25,458 bases of DNA from an uncultured Moraxellaceae bacterium (GCA_937928295.1 CALEYY010000105.1:1-25458), one strand, 5' to 3'. Positions 7,558 to 14,417 are shown, counted from the first letter of the stretch. The notes: generated by a model not told the origin, from the sequence alone. Program-made: numbers and translations.

Positions 7558-8295
7558 ATGACAATTCTAGGTTTCCCGAGAGACCGCCAGCTATACGTAT
7601 CCCTGCATACCGCAGAGCCTAGCGAGCAAGGGATGGACGAAGTCTCTTACCGTGACTACGAACGACAGCCATGTTCTGAGTTTCGTTTGGCGTCAGATAG
7701 CGACGGTATCGTAAATCTGCACGACATTGACTTTCCTTGTGTATCTGGTGGATGGGTCGGAGATATTACGCATGTAGGATACGGCGAGAACCCCACCGGC
7801 GAAGGCGCGCTCTACGCAGTTTCGACTCTGCGTCCCCCAATCTTCGCAAGTTCTGGAGTGACTTTGCGGATTTCTGCCGCCACCCGGAGTCGCCCCGTGC
7901 TGGCACGTGACGCTACGATTCACCCCGTGCTGGCACGTGCACCTTCTGATCTAGGTGTAGGTGTCGAACGAGCCGCCGACGCTCTCCGTGTTCTGGGGGC
8001 GGCGTTCTCTGATTCCTCTGGCCTGTTAGGTGCTTCTGCGGCGCTGCGTTCTGCAAGCCAAGCCGCAAGTGCCCGTACTCTGACCGATCTGGAGACCTAC
8101 TTTTTGAACGGTGATTCAGGTATACGCCCGCACGGGCTATTGTCGGGGATCGCCAGCGGAAGTGGAGCCGAACCCCGCTGGTGGGGGGTAGACATGGCGG
8201 AGGTGCCAGCGGATGATTCCTCGGCCGCAGAAAAGCCTCGCGTCCCTCTGCTTGCCGGGACGCCACGCAATGTGCGGATACGCAGGCCGCGCTGA
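7558..8295 (+). CDS. virion-like hypothetical protein carrying two in-frame palindromic repeats
   Basis: A 245-residue protein. The N-terminal part (LYVSLHTAEP....VSYRDYERQP, then a G-rich beta segment to about residue 108) resembles short structural or tail-associated phage proteins with the LHTADPG...YTGYARV signature (recalled). Residues about 112-128 (RPVLARDATIHPVLARA) are coded by two copies of the CCCCGTGCTGGCACGTG repeat in the same frame. The rest is Ala/Ser-rich and low-complexity with no fold I recognise, as if a linker or unrelated segment had been added. No clear ribosome site is present. Confidence 0.6.
   Translation: MTILGFPRDRQLYVSLHTAEPSEQGMDEVSYRDYERQPCSEFRLASDSDGIVNLHDIDFPCVSGGWVGDITHVGYGENPTGEGALYAVSTLRPPIFASSGVTLRISAATRSRPVLARDATIHPVLARAPSDLGVGVERAADALRVLGAAFSDSSGLLGASAALRSASQAASARTLTDLETYFLNGDSGIRPHGLLSGIASGSGAEPRWWGVDMAEVPADDSSAAEKPRVPLLAGTPRNVRIRRPR
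7893..7909. repeat. CCCCGTGCTGGCACGTG repeat, copy 1
   Basis: A 17-bp repeat containing the palindrome CGTGC-TG-GCACG (7896-7907), inside a coding sequence. The next copy starts 30 bases downstream. Confidence 0.65.
7923..7939. repeat. CCCCGTGCTGGCACGTG repeat, copy 2
   Basis: Identical to copy 1 over all 17 bases and in the same reading frame. It is preceded by CA as in the intergenic copy at 24007. Confidence 0.65.
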
Positions 8296-8300
8296 CTCGC

Positions 8301-8334
8301 TATACTAGGTCGGCAGCACAATCTCATACGGAGA
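8301..8334 (+). promoter_or_regulatory. promoter and diverged leader for 8341
   Basis: TATACT at 8301-8306 (-10) and AATCTCATACGGAGA at 8320-8334, a diverged member of the recurrent leader family supplying GGAGA for ATG 8341. No obvious -35. Confidence 0.5.
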
Positions 8335-8340
8335 AGGATA

Positions 8341-8634
8341 ATGACTGTGAAATCGGTTTCAAACAAAGACTGTCGCGCTCTCGTCCAGCGCCGGAAGCTG
8401 TTCAAGGGCAGCAACCTGTTCAGCGAGGAGCATGGCGACCTGTACGTCGTCTACTCGTACGGCCCGCACCACCCGCTGTTTGTGCATGACGGTATGGGCT
8501 GGTACCACAACACGGACAAGTACAGTGCCTCGACTACGCGGCATAAGTCCCAAGCCGACCCGCGTCTGCCGTCGCTACCCAAGACCACCGAGGAGCTTCG
8601 TGAAATGGTCGAAGCTGCGCAGGTTGCTGCCTAG
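8341..8634 (+). CDS. conserved small phage protein (SYG.H.PL / WY.N.DKYS)
   Basis: A 97-residue protein. The core VVYSYGPHHPLFVHD, then GWYHNTDKYSAS, resembles a small protein seen in many phages (recalled), function unknown. Codons 3-7 are formed by a copy of the operator palindrome (8348-8361), so regulation right at translation start is possible. Confidence 0.75.
   Translation: MTVKSVSNKDCRALVQRRKLFKGSNLFSEEHGDLYVVYSYGPHHPLFVHDGMGWYHNTDKYSASTTRHKSQADPRLPSLPKTTEELREMVEAAQVAA
8348..8361. promoter_or_regulatory. operator-like palindrome, copy 3
   Basis: TGAAATCGGTTTCA, perfect left arm and one mismatch in the right arm, 4 bases after the ATG at 8341 and 42 bases after its -10. Confidence 0.55.
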
Positions 8635-8706
8635 GTGAGTTGGGCGGAGTTGAAGGCGTGGATCGTAATATCCATCGTTGTGATTTTTCTGGCTCTGATC
8701 TTCTGA
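8635..8706 (+). CDS. 23-residue single-span membrane peptide
   Basis: GTG 8635 follows directly after the previous TAG and runs to TGA 8704-8706. The peptide is a short amphipathic start (SWAELKAW) followed by an uninterrupted hydrophobic run (IVISIVVIFLALIF), a clear transmembrane helix. The next gene starts 1 base after its stop. It has no ribosome site of its own, so would rely on coupling. Function unknown; holin-like or inner-membrane host-interaction roles are possible but not shown. Confidence 0.5.
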   Translation: MSWAELKAWIVISIVVIFLALIF

Positions 8707-8707
8707 C

Positions 8708-9049
8708 ATGATGTTCTCTGCCCCCCAGTGGACTTGGCGTCTGGACCGCGAAGAGCAGTCCTACGGCTACGTGCGAAACTCTGTGCGTATATTCCCTGAG
8801 CGGGGCAGAGACCTTGTGGCGAACGTCGCTATTCCCACTGAATTCTTTCAACTGCTTCCTCTGATCTTTTCGGGAGACGCTGCGGCGCACGCGAAGATCG
8901 TAGGGGCAGAACTGTACATAGACCAGCACAAAGATCGCTGGATCATGGGGGTCGAAACCCGTGATGGCCTGTACGGTACGGACCTCTGGCCCTATACCGC
9001 GAGTAAGCTACCCGCGTGGCTCGACGTGACGCTACGCAGAGCCCGGTGA
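8708..9049 (+). CDS. hypothetical protein
   Basis: 113 residues from ATG 8708 (ATG 8711 is an equally good alternative). Trp-rich ends, mostly beta-like; no recognised motif. It lies in the small-gene operon begun at 8341. Confidence 0.6.
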   Translation: MMFSAPQWTWRLDREEQSYGYVRNSVRIFPERGRDLVANVAIPTEFFQLLPLIFSGDAAAHAKIVGAELYIDQHKDRWIMGVETRDGLYGTDLWPYTASKLPAWLDVTLRRAR

Positions 9050-9055
9050 GTAGGC

Positions 9056-9097
9056 TATATTAGGGTCGTTGCAATCAATTTCATTCCAGAAAGGAGA
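9056..9097 (+). promoter_or_regulatory. promoter with operator fused to the start-associated leader
   Basis: TATATT at 9056-9061 is the -10. The operator copy at 9070-9083 would cover the transcription start region, and its final base begins the leader ATTCCAGAAAGGAGA (9083-9097) before ATG 9105. A bound protein would directly block initiation. The same fused design occurs at 24229-24263. Confidence 0.65.
9070..9083. promoter_or_regulatory. operator-like palindrome, copy 4
   Basis: TGCAATCAATTTCA, one mismatch in the left arm, 8 bp downstream of a -10 hexamer: the expected place for a repressor site. Confidence 0.65.
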
Positions 9098-9104
9098 AGC
9101 TGAC

Positions 9105-9347
9105 ATGGTCGAGCAGGTATTGGTACTCGCAGTTCGCGACAACAAAGGACCCTGTGGCACTATTCGCGGGCAGGATTTCTACCTGTTGGCTACGCCACAG
9201 ATTGTGCAGGCGTTCAAGGGTCGCATGGCTCTGATTAACAAGGCCAACACCGTGGCTTGGGCTACCAGCCTCGCGGGGATCGTGGCGCGTCTTCCTCGCG
9301 GGGCGCGGATCGTCGGCGAGTCCACCTACACTGCGGCGGGCGCATAG
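9105..9347 (+). CDS. hypothetical protein
   Basis: 80 residues from ATG 9105, chosen because the leader GGAG lies 8 bases upstream; the longer frame would start inside the operator. It has alternating beta and Ala-rich helical segments and no recognised motif. Confidence 0.65.
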   Translation: MVEQVLVLAVRDNKGPCGTIRGQDFYLLATPQIVQAFKGRMALINKANTVAWATSLAGIVARLPRGARIVGESTYTAAGA

Positions 9348-9358
9348 CCCGCTGTACC

Positions 9359-9373
9359 ATTCCATACAGGAGA
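9359..9373 (+). promoter_or_regulatory. start-associated leader
   Basis: ATTCCATACAGGAGA, 6 bases before GTG 9380. No separate -10 is obvious in the short gap, so this copy may act at translation within the 9105 transcript. Confidence 0.6.
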
Positions 9374-9379
9374 AACAAC

Positions 9380-10207
9380 GTGAAAGCACCCTACAAATTC
9401 CCGTGCAAGTCTCGCGGCGCGATGGTGGATTACATCTGCGGCATCGGTGGCTACTTCACGGGCAGCGTCTATACCCGAGACCACTGGCCCATCGAGTTCA
9501 ATGTGGCCCTCTACTACGCTGACCTCGACTTCGACCACCTGTGGTCCATCATGGTGAAGGAGGGAATGGACAGCGTGGACCACCCGCTGTTCAAGAACGT
9601 GGCCTGTGCCGAGTACACCCGAATCAAGGGCCGTCTCTGGGAGGAAGCGCAGGAGCGTCTGGTCGAGCAACTGGACGAAGAACACGTCACGCGCCTGTGG
9701 GACGGCACCGATCTCGGAATCAAACTGTCCCTTGCGGGGCGCGGCGGCAAGCACCTCGTCGTGGAGGAAGCTCTGGGCTGGAAGATGCGCGGGTGGAACA
9801 CTGACGATCTCCGGCAGATGTTGCTGGAGCAGACTGGCCCCGAGGAAGACGTGTACGAGGCCACACTCCGGCGCGGATACTCGTGGTCCACATCCATCGA
9901 GCGGGTGCGGAAGCTGTATCAGTTTTGCGTACAGGCAACCGTGGAATTCACGCCGCGCAAAGCCTCGGACACGCTGGAGTACGAGGCGGCAAGTATCCTG
10001 AACGGCACGGCGGACTCTGCGCTGGCGGACGCCATCAAGGACAGCGAAGACAAGGCGGCTAACGAAGCTGCGGCGCGAGACCTGTACGAAGGCTTCGCTG
10101 ATCGCGAAGGAGACGCCACCGCAGACGTAGCGGCGTGGCGGCGACTCGCTGTCGCGGCCGGTGTGGACATCAGCAAGATCATTGTGGATATGGAGCATGT
10201 GCCATGA
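9380..10207 (+). CDS. hypothetical protein, one of the largest of the small-gene region
   Basis: A 275-residue soluble protein, GTG start set by the leader. Aromatic-rich N-terminal half (GIGGYFTG, FNVALYYADLDFDHLW), a central GRGGKHLVVEE segment, and an Ala/Asp/Glu-rich helical C-terminus. I do not recognise the family. It overlaps the next gene by 4 bases (ATGA), so the two are probably produced together. Confidence 0.7.
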   Translation: MKAPYKFPCKSRGAMVDYICGIGGYFTGSVYTRDHWPIEFNVALYYADLDFDHLWSIMVKEGMDSVDHPLFKNVACAEYTRIKGRLWEEAQERLVEQLDEEHVTRLWDGTDLGIKLSLAGRGGKHLVVEEALGWKMRGWNTDDLRQMLLEQTGPEEDVYEATLRRGYSWSTSIERVRKLYQFCVQATVEFTPRKASDTLEYEAASILNGTADSALADAIKDSEDKAANEAAARDLYEGFADREGDATADVAAWRRLAVAAGVDISKIIVDMEHVP

Positions 10208-10551
10208 AACCTGAAGCAAAGCATTTCACCAGAGACAACCCTGTCACGAAAGTAGAACTCTGGAACTGCTTCCGGGCGTCGGCTACCCGCTTCCGCAAAG
10301 TACAGGTGGACGAGGCTCACGCGGTGATCGGGAAGAACGCCCCGCGCTATCTGGAGACCAAGGGCTATCTGGTCCGCGAGACTCTGAAGTCTGTGGAGTA
10401 TTACCACATCACGGACGAAGGCGAAGAGTGGTTGGATAGTGGTATCAAGTCTTATGTGAAAAACCATCCAGCCGAACGAAAGCTGGTGCAGTTTTTCCCG
10501 GGTGACCCGGTAGTCACCAGCCGAGTGCGGCGGGTTCGTCCCGGCCTATAG
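10204..10551 (+). CDS. possible winged-helix protein
   Basis: 115 residues, ATG overlapping the preceding TGA. The middle (a helical segment, then YLETKGYLVRETLKSVEYYH, then ITDEGEEWL) has the helix / beta-hairpin wing / TDEG arrangement of winged-helix DNA-binding domains, where ITDEGxxWL often ends the wing. The DNA-binding role is inferred; no target is indicated. Confidence 0.55.
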   Translation: MKPEAKHFTRDNPVTKVELWNCFRASATRFRKVQVDEAHAVIGKNAPRYLETKGYLVRETLKSVEYYHITDEGEEWLDSGIKSYVKNHPAERKLVQFFPGDPVVTSRVRRVRPGL

Positions 10552-10603
10552 TCGGAAAGTGCCGATTTGGAAAATGTTGTGGTATTTTGTGAACACTTTC
10601 CGA
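10552..10603. repeat. long-range inverted repeat after 10551
   Basis: TCGGAAAGTG (10552-10561) and CACTTTCCGA (10594-10603) are exact 10-bp inverted arms around a 32-base AT-richer spacer. They lie directly after the stop codon and before the next -10 (TACAAT, 10619-10624). It could be a transcript stem-loop or a two-site operator; there is no T-run, so it is not a classical terminator. Confidence 0.6.
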
Positions 10604-10618
10604 GGTACTGAAGTCGGA

Positions 10619-10664
10619 TACAATAGCCTCACGGCAAACATGCCGGAACATTCCAGATAGGAGA
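10619..10664 (+). promoter_or_regulatory. promoter, hairpin and start-associated leader
   Basis: TACAAT at 10619-10624, then a 5-bp hairpin CGGCA-AACA-TGCCG (10632-10645), then ATTCCAGATAGGAGA (10650-10664), 6 bases before ATG 10671. Confidence 0.6.
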
Positions 10665-10670
10665 ACCCTG

Positions 10671-11135
10671 ATGAAGACGATTTATGGCAACGGCCCGCTG
10701 TCCGAGTACGGCATCAACCCTCTGACCGGCGAGGCCTGCGGATACAGCATGCGGGTCCTCTGCGACCTGTCCGCGAAGGGCGAGGACCTGATCGCCGGTT
10801 TCCTCGGGCTCAGTACCGTGACCGGCTCGCCTTTCCCGAAGAACTGGAACAGCCGAGTCGGCGCGGAACTGGCGACCGCCTCCGTGATGCTCCCTCGTGG
10901 TCTCCTCGATGACCTGAAGACGTACATCCTTTTCCATGTGGAGAAGTGCGATGCCATCATCGTGGCCGCTAACGGGGCTATGAACGGCCTGTACAAGAAT
11001 GACGAGAACTGGGAACGCTGGTTGGAGTTGGCGAACGCTCCTGCTTCGGGATACCGCACGCTGTACAATCCTCTCAATCCGTCCGTGTCTTCGGGCGGTC
11101 GCAACATTCATTCTTTCACTGGGAGGGTCGCATGA
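10671..11135 (+). CDS. conserved phage protein (INPLTGEACGYSMR)
   Basis: 154 residues. The N-terminal segment GINPLTGEACGYSMRVLCDL resembles a conserved uncharacterised phage protein (recalled). The rest is mixed alpha/beta. ATG start set by the leader; 4-base ATGA overlap with the next gene. Function unknown. Confidence 0.7.
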   Translation: MKTIYGNGPLSEYGINPLTGEACGYSMRVLCDLSAKGEDLIAGFLGLSTVTGSPFPKNWNSRVGAELATASVMLPRGLLDDLKTYILFHVEKCDAIIVAANGAMNGLYKNDENWERWLELANAPASGYRTLYNPLNPSVSSGGRNIHSFTGRVA

Positions 11136-11509
11136 ACAGCACCAATTCGCAGATGATTCTGCCGCACCTGTACGGCGAAGAGTCGGTCGTCCCTCTGGAG
11201 GAGGGCGAAGCCCGACCGTCTCTGCGTTACGCTGACCTCGTCGCCAAGACGGCACGAGTGACGCTGAAGGACACCATGCGCGTGATCCTCGCGCTCGACG
11301 CAGTGGCCGCGTATCTCGACGGCGACGTTCTGGACATCATCGCCGGAGTGCGCTTCGATCCGATCCGGCCCAGTCCGGAGCAGGTTGCGGCCTGCGAGCG
11401 TGCCTACTACGACATGGGCGGTCCTGAAGTGCCGCTTTCCGACATGCGCCTCGCTGCCCGGATGATCCAGATTCGCCTGCGCCTGTCGAAGATACGCGAG
11501 TTGGTGTGA
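11132..11509 (+). CDS. hypothetical protein
   Basis: 125 residues, mainly helical, with acidic N-terminal and Arg-rich C-terminal helices. It is coupled to both neighbours by 4-base overlaps (ATGA before, GTGA after) and has no recognised motif. Confidence 0.65.
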   Translation: MNSTNSQMILPHLYGEESVVPLEEGEARPSLRYADLVAKTARVTLKDTMRVILALDAVAAYLDGDVLDIIAGVRFDPIRPSPEQVAACERAYYDMGGPEVPLSDMRLAARMIQIRLRLSKIRELV

Positions 11510-11682
11510 GCCGAAGGGCCAAACTGTTTGGCCGCGCCGGAGGTGCCGTAACAGGTACCTCTGGCGTTTCTCGTTTGAGCAACGGTCTGGCGTCTAGGCT
11601 AGAGAAGGTGGACCCTGTAGTGGTCGTAGACCTGACAGAAACCCGGAAGCCAAAGCGAGTCGTGCGGGTCCGGCGCGATTGA
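11506..11682 (+). CDS. 58-residue basic protein
   Basis: GTG 11506 overlaps the preceding TGA (GTGA). The protein is strongly basic at both ends (SRRAKLFGR and KPKRVVRVRR), with a short VVVVDL strand between, so it may bind nucleic acid (inference). Its TGA stop (11680-11682) is the first three bases of a perfect operator palindrome. It has no recognised family. Confidence 0.6.
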   Translation: MSRRAKLFGRAGGAVTGTSGVSRLSNGLASRLEKVDPVVVVDLTETRKPKRVVRVRRD

Positions 11683-11693
11683 AATTGATTTCA
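11680..11693. promoter_or_regulatory. operator-like palindrome, copy 5 (perfect)
   Basis: TGAAATTGATTTCA followed by TGTG. It supplies the stop codon of the 58-residue gene and lies 41 bases before the next -10. Confidence 0.7.
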
Positions 11694-11707
11694 TGTGCGG
11701 GCGAGGT

Positions 11708-11768
11708 GGACAGGCACTAGCCTACTGTCCGAGGTACTATGCCCTATCAGTTCATTCCAGACAGGAGA
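11708..11768 (+). promoter_or_regulatory. hairpin, promoter and start-associated leader
   Basis: An imperfect hairpin GGACAGGC...GCCTACTGTCC (11708-11730), -10 TACTAT at 11735-11740, and leader ATTCCAGACAGGAGA at 11754-11768, 8 bases before ATG 11777. Confidence 0.6.
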
Positions 11769-11776
11769 CACCTGAC

Positions 11777-12025
11777 ATGCCCCGCTACGCGCACGACTGC
11801 GAACTCTGCACCTCCCTCGGTGAGTTCAAGAGCTTTGATCTGTATTACTGCCCGCAACAGACGCTCGGCACGGCTACGGTGATCGCACGTAACTCCAGCG
11901 AACCGAGTGACTACAGTTCGGGCCTGTGGTTCGGTCGTAAGTACAAGGACCACGACTCGCACCCTCTGGGCGAAGCCTACCGGCGCGCACGTGACCTCAA
12001 GCTGGACGTATCCGGCAACAACTGA
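11777..12025 (+). CDS. small Cys-containing conserved phage protein
   Basis: 82 residues. HDCELC near the start (C8, C11) and a later YYCPQ (C25) suggest a metal site. The continuation (TVIARNSSE..DYSSGLWF, then PLGEAYRRA) resembles a small protein common in phages (recalled), function unknown. The start is set by the leader; the upstream in-frame extension runs through the promoter. Confidence 0.7.
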   Translation: MPRYAHDCELCTSLGEFKSFDLYYCPQQTLGTATVIARNSSEPSDYSSGLWFGRKYKDHDSHPLGEAYRRARDLKLDVSGNN

Positions 12026-12034
12026 GTCGGTTAC

Positions 12035-12068
12035 CCTATTCAAGTCGCATCTCATTCCACATAGGAGA
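12035..12068 (+). promoter_or_regulatory. promoter and start-associated leader
   Basis: CCTATT at 12035-12040 is a weak -10. ATTCCACATAGGAGA at 12054-12068 precedes GTG 12075. Confidence 0.5.
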
Positions 12069-12074
12069 GACATT

Positions 12075-12503
12075 GTGAGCATCAATTTCGGAATCCAAGG
12101 CGGTGCCTACTCCCTCGTTGACACCGAGTGCTACTGCTGCGACGGGACGATGGTCTACGCGGGCGGTCCCTGCGTTCACTGCAAGAACGGCATCACTCAG
12201 GTGGCCGAGCCTGAAGTTCCGGACGTTCAATTCTCCAACGCTAACGCCAGAGAATTTCTGGTCGCGCTGGGGGAGACGCCGGAGTGTTACGGTATCTGGG
12301 AAAGCGACAGACTCCTCGTGATTAGAGACCGCCTAGTCCTGCTGTCCACGGCCGGGGTTGACCTTCTGGTCAAAGACCTCACTCGTGACGGCAACATGAT
12401 CCACTGCGGACGCGACGCGGACTACGTGCGTCGGCGTGCAGCGCAGTTGCTGGCCCTCGTACGGTCGGCCATCGAGAAGAAACTGCCGGTATCGTGGGGC
12501 TAG
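12075..12503 (+). CDS. protein with DnaJ-like double CxxC zinc knuckle
   Basis: 142 residues. C19-x-x-C22-x-G and C33-x-x-C36-x-x-G form two knuckles about 10 residues apart, like one DnaJ-type zinc centre, a common adaptor in small phage proteins. The remaining hundred residues are helical and end in a basic tail. No catalytic motif. GTG start set by the leader. Confidence 0.65.
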   Translation: MSINFGIQGGAYSLVDTECYCCDGTMVYAGGPCVHCKNGITQVAEPEVPDVQFSNANAREFLVALGETPECYGIWESDRLLVIRDRLVLLSTAGVDLLVKDLTRDGNMIHCGRDADYVRRRAAQLLALVRSAIEKKLPVSWG

Positions 12504-12506
12504 TAT

Positions 12507-12569
12507 CGTACGCCCTGTACGGGCACCATAGCGGTACCGGAATATTTCCGGACAATCCCAGAAAGGAGA
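12507..12569 (+). promoter_or_regulatory. two inverted repeats and start-associated leader
   Basis: CGTAC-GCCCT-GTACG (12507-12521) and CCGGAA-TAT-TTCCGG (12537-12551) are perfect inverted repeats. The second directly abuts the leader AATCCCAGAAAGGAGA (12554-12569) of ATG 12576. No clear -10 is visible; the hairpins may act on the transcript. Confidence 0.55.
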
Positions 12570-12575
12570 AAGTGA

Positions 12576-12785
12576 ATGGCAAGCAAAGTGCAGAGCATCG
12601 GCAAGAACATCGCGGCTGTGGTCTCGGCAGACGGCAAGACCCTGACCCTGACCATCGACCTGACCAAGCGCCACGGCCCGTCTGCCTCGGGCAAGACCAC
12701 TATCGTGGCTTCGTCGGGCGGCAATGTAACGGTGGACGGCAGCGGTGGCGTGATCGTCGGAATCAACGCGTACACCAAGCCCTGA
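12576..12785 (+). CDS. small beta-rich hypothetical protein
   Basis: 69 residues of alternating hydrophobic, Thr and Gly positions typical of a small beta barrel. The GPSASGKTT segment looks like a P-loop but is too close to the centre of a tiny protein, with no Walker B, so I do not call it an ATPase. Flanked by leader-bearing genes on both sides. Confidence 0.6.
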   Translation: MASKVQSIGKNIAAVVSADGKTLTLTIDLTKRHGPSASGKTTIVASSGGNVTVDGSGGVIVGINAYTKP

Positions 12786-12791
12786 CCCGCG

Positions 12792-12837
12792 TGCCCGGGC
12801 GGGGCGACTCGCCCGGGCGCTCAATCCATACAGGAGA
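12792..12837 (+). promoter_or_regulatory. GC-rich hairpin and start-associated leader
   Basis: A 9-bp stem GCCCGGGCG / CGCCCGGGC (about 12793-12818) with no following T-run is joined to AATCCATACAGGAGA (12823-12837), ahead of ATG 12843. It may be an attenuator, an RNA processing or stability element, or a weak terminator. Confidence 0.55.
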
Positions 12838-12842
12838 GCGTG

Positions 12843-13280
12843 ATGGACAAGGCAACAGACAAAGTTCTGAAGCAGATCGAGCAGATACACAGCCGTGCGG
12901 TAGACCACATCTCATCGCTGGTGGACCAGCAGGTTCTTCGTGGCCTATCGGCCTTCGCGACCAAGCTGAAGCCGAGTACAAAGCTGGAACTGCTTTGTGG
13001 TAACGGCAGCATGCACATCCAGATTGTCCGTGACGGCAGGCGTGACCTGAATGTGTCCAGCGGGGACGTGTATTACAGCTACTACTCAAAAGGCCGAGAC
13101 TTTAACTACGTGGCTGGACAGAAGCAATCGCTGCGTGACCTCCTGTATCCATTACAGGAGCTTCTGCGGTTTGCTGACGCGGCAAACTCCGCCAACCGAG
13201 ATGTGTGGCCCAATAGCCGGACTGTGCGGGGGACGCGCCGTAAGGTGGCTCGCTTCGTGAGCGACCAACAGCCTCTGTAG
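12843..13280 (+). CDS. hypothetical protein
   Basis: 145 residues. ATG 12843 is preferred over GTG 12840 for spacing to AGGAG. The N-terminus is an amphipathic helix of about 45 residues, possibly coiled-coil. A Tyr/Ser-rich region (VYYSYYSKG) follows, and the C-terminus is basic. Function unknown. Confidence 0.65.
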   Translation: MDKATDKVLKQIEQIHSRAVDHISSLVDQQVLRGLSAFATKLKPSTKLELLCGNGSMHIQIVRDGRRDLNVSSGDVYYSYYSKGRDFNYVAGQKQSLRDLLYPLQELLRFADAANSANRDVWPNSRTVRGTRRKVARFVSDQQPL

Positions 13281-13285
13281 TCGGG

Positions 13286-13314
13286 TAGAATAGGCTCACA
13301 TTCCAGATAGGAGA
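13286..13314 (+). promoter_or_regulatory. promoter and start-associated leader
   Basis: TAGAAT at 13286-13291 within GGGTAGAATAGGC, and ATTCCAGATAGGAGA at 13300-13314, 5 bases before ATG 13320. Confidence 0.6.
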
Positions 13315-13319
13315 CCGGC

Positions 13320-13589
13320 ATGACTGCCCACAAAATGATCGACGTTAGGGACCGCTACCTTGTGGTCAACACGGAAACCCGTGCCCAGATTCAGACCCAC
13401 GCCACGCTGATGGCCGCGCAGCGGGCAGCCGGTGCCTTGAACAGCAGCGAACTGCGGGCCGGACGCAAGGGCGTGTACGACGTGTTCTTCCACGCCAACT
13501 GCGAACAGTTCCGTGACTTGGCCTACTCCGCCAAGCTGAAAGGTATCGACATCAGCCGTCTGTTCGCGGAGCCAATCAGCCATGCGTGA
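13320..13589 (+). CDS. hypothetical protein
   Basis: 89 residues, alpha/beta, no recognised motif. First gene of a five-gene overlapping operon (to 14848); its last 8 bases overlap the next start. Confidence 0.65.
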   Translation: MTAHKMIDVRDRYLVVNTETRAQIQTHATLMAAQRAAGALNSSELRAGRKGVYDVFFHANCEQFRDLAYSAKLKGIDISRLFAEPISHA

Positions 13590-14028
13590 AATCATCCGTA
13601 CCTTCCGTTTCGCCCCGTACGCCCGTGGGCAGGGCCCGACTTTTACCCTGCGCGTTTACGACATCCACACTCGCGACCATCGCGGCGTCTGGATGACCGG
13701 GTACTGCCTACAGGCTCACCCCGTGAGCGGCAAGAGCGTCACCCTGTTTGACGCAAACGATCACTCGTGTCTTGCGGCCATCGACAGCGAGGAGACTGCG
13801 AACTCGATCATGGGTTTCCTGACTCTGCGCCCGGGAGACACGGACGCTGACTACTTCGCCAAGTACACCCCTGAGCAGCTTGCCTTCTGCGAGGAGGACG
13901 CCGAGTCTCTGGCCTGCGCCGTCTCGGACAAGTGGGCCGATCCCGAGACTGGCTTCTTCGACCCCAAGGCGGCTCGTGCCTATCGTAGAAAGCAGCAGCG
14001 TCTGTACGCCAAGGGAGGTGCCCGGTGA
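13582..14028 (+). CDS. hypothetical protein
   Basis: 148 residues. Beta-rich N-terminal half, acidic middle (LRPGDTDADYF) and a basic C-terminal helix. No family recognised. Overlaps both neighbours. Confidence 0.65.
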   Translation: MREIIRTFRFAPYARGQGPTFTLRVYDIHTRDHRGVWMTGYCLQAHPVSGKSVTLFDANDHSCLAAIDSEETANSIMGFLTLRPGDTDADYFAKYTPEQLAFCEEDAESLACAVSDKWADPETGFFDPKAARAYRRKQQRLYAKGGAR

Positions 14029-14216
14029 AGGTACGAGTCGAGCGTTGCTGGGCAGGAAACAATCGGTACTACTTTCGTATGACGCTGCCTGATGGTAGGC
14101 GCGCCACATGCAATGGCGAAGACTGGAATCGAACGATGGCCCGGTCGGCGCTGGACTCCCTTGAAACCAATTTCAACGTGACGCGATCCCGCGTCCGCTT
14201 CCACCACGCCAACTGA
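14025..14216 (+). CDS. small basic hypothetical protein
   Basis: 63 residues, GTG start with GGAGGTG at 14014-14020, overlapping the previous stop by 4 bases. Codons 46-51 contain an operator copy. No motif recognised. Confidence 0.6.
   Translation: MKVRVERCWAGNNRYYFRMTLPDGRRATCNGEDWNRTMARSALDSLETNFNVTRSRVRFHHAN
14162..14175. promoter_or_regulatory. operator-like palindrome, copy 6
   Basis: TGAAACCAATTTCA, one arm mismatch, inside a coding sequence with no promoter nearby, so a roadblock or architectural site is more likely than a classical operator. Confidence 0.55.
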
Positions 14217-14225
14217 GGAATCACC

Positions 14226-14417
14226 ATGAACGGATACATCTGCTTCTACGAGCGAGCCCGCTGGGAGTGCTACGCCGAGTCGTCGTATGCGGCACAGCAA
14301 AAGGCTGTCGCGCACTTCAAGCCCGCCAAGAGCAAGCGGCACATGGTGTCCGTGGTTCTCGCCGAGAAAGGCGGAGAGACGGTGACCCACAACCCGAACA
14401 TGCTGCCCGGGTCGTGA
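14226..14417 (+). CDS. conserved small protein (ICFY..R.E.YA.S..AA)
   Basis: 63 residues: YICFYERARWECYAESSYAA, then a basic half. This looks like a widespread small phage protein that recalls a mini single-stranded-DNA or protein-binding fold, but I cannot name it. GAGGAAT precedes the ATG; its stop overlaps the next start (GTGA). Confidence 0.6.
   Translation: MNGYICFYERARWECYAESSYAAQQKAVAHFKPAKSKRHMVSVVLAEKGGETVTHNPNMLPGS

Noticed and set aside
7901..7915. sigma54-type -24/-12 promoter in TGGCACG of the GTGCTGGCACGTG repeat
   Set aside because: TGGCACG matches the -24 half, but no GC occurs at the required spacing; GC appears about two bases too early and other copies lack it.
12660..12720. 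P-loop ATPase in the 69-residue protein (GPSASGKTT)
   Set aside because: The protein is too small, beta-rich and lacks any Walker B or other NTPase feature.
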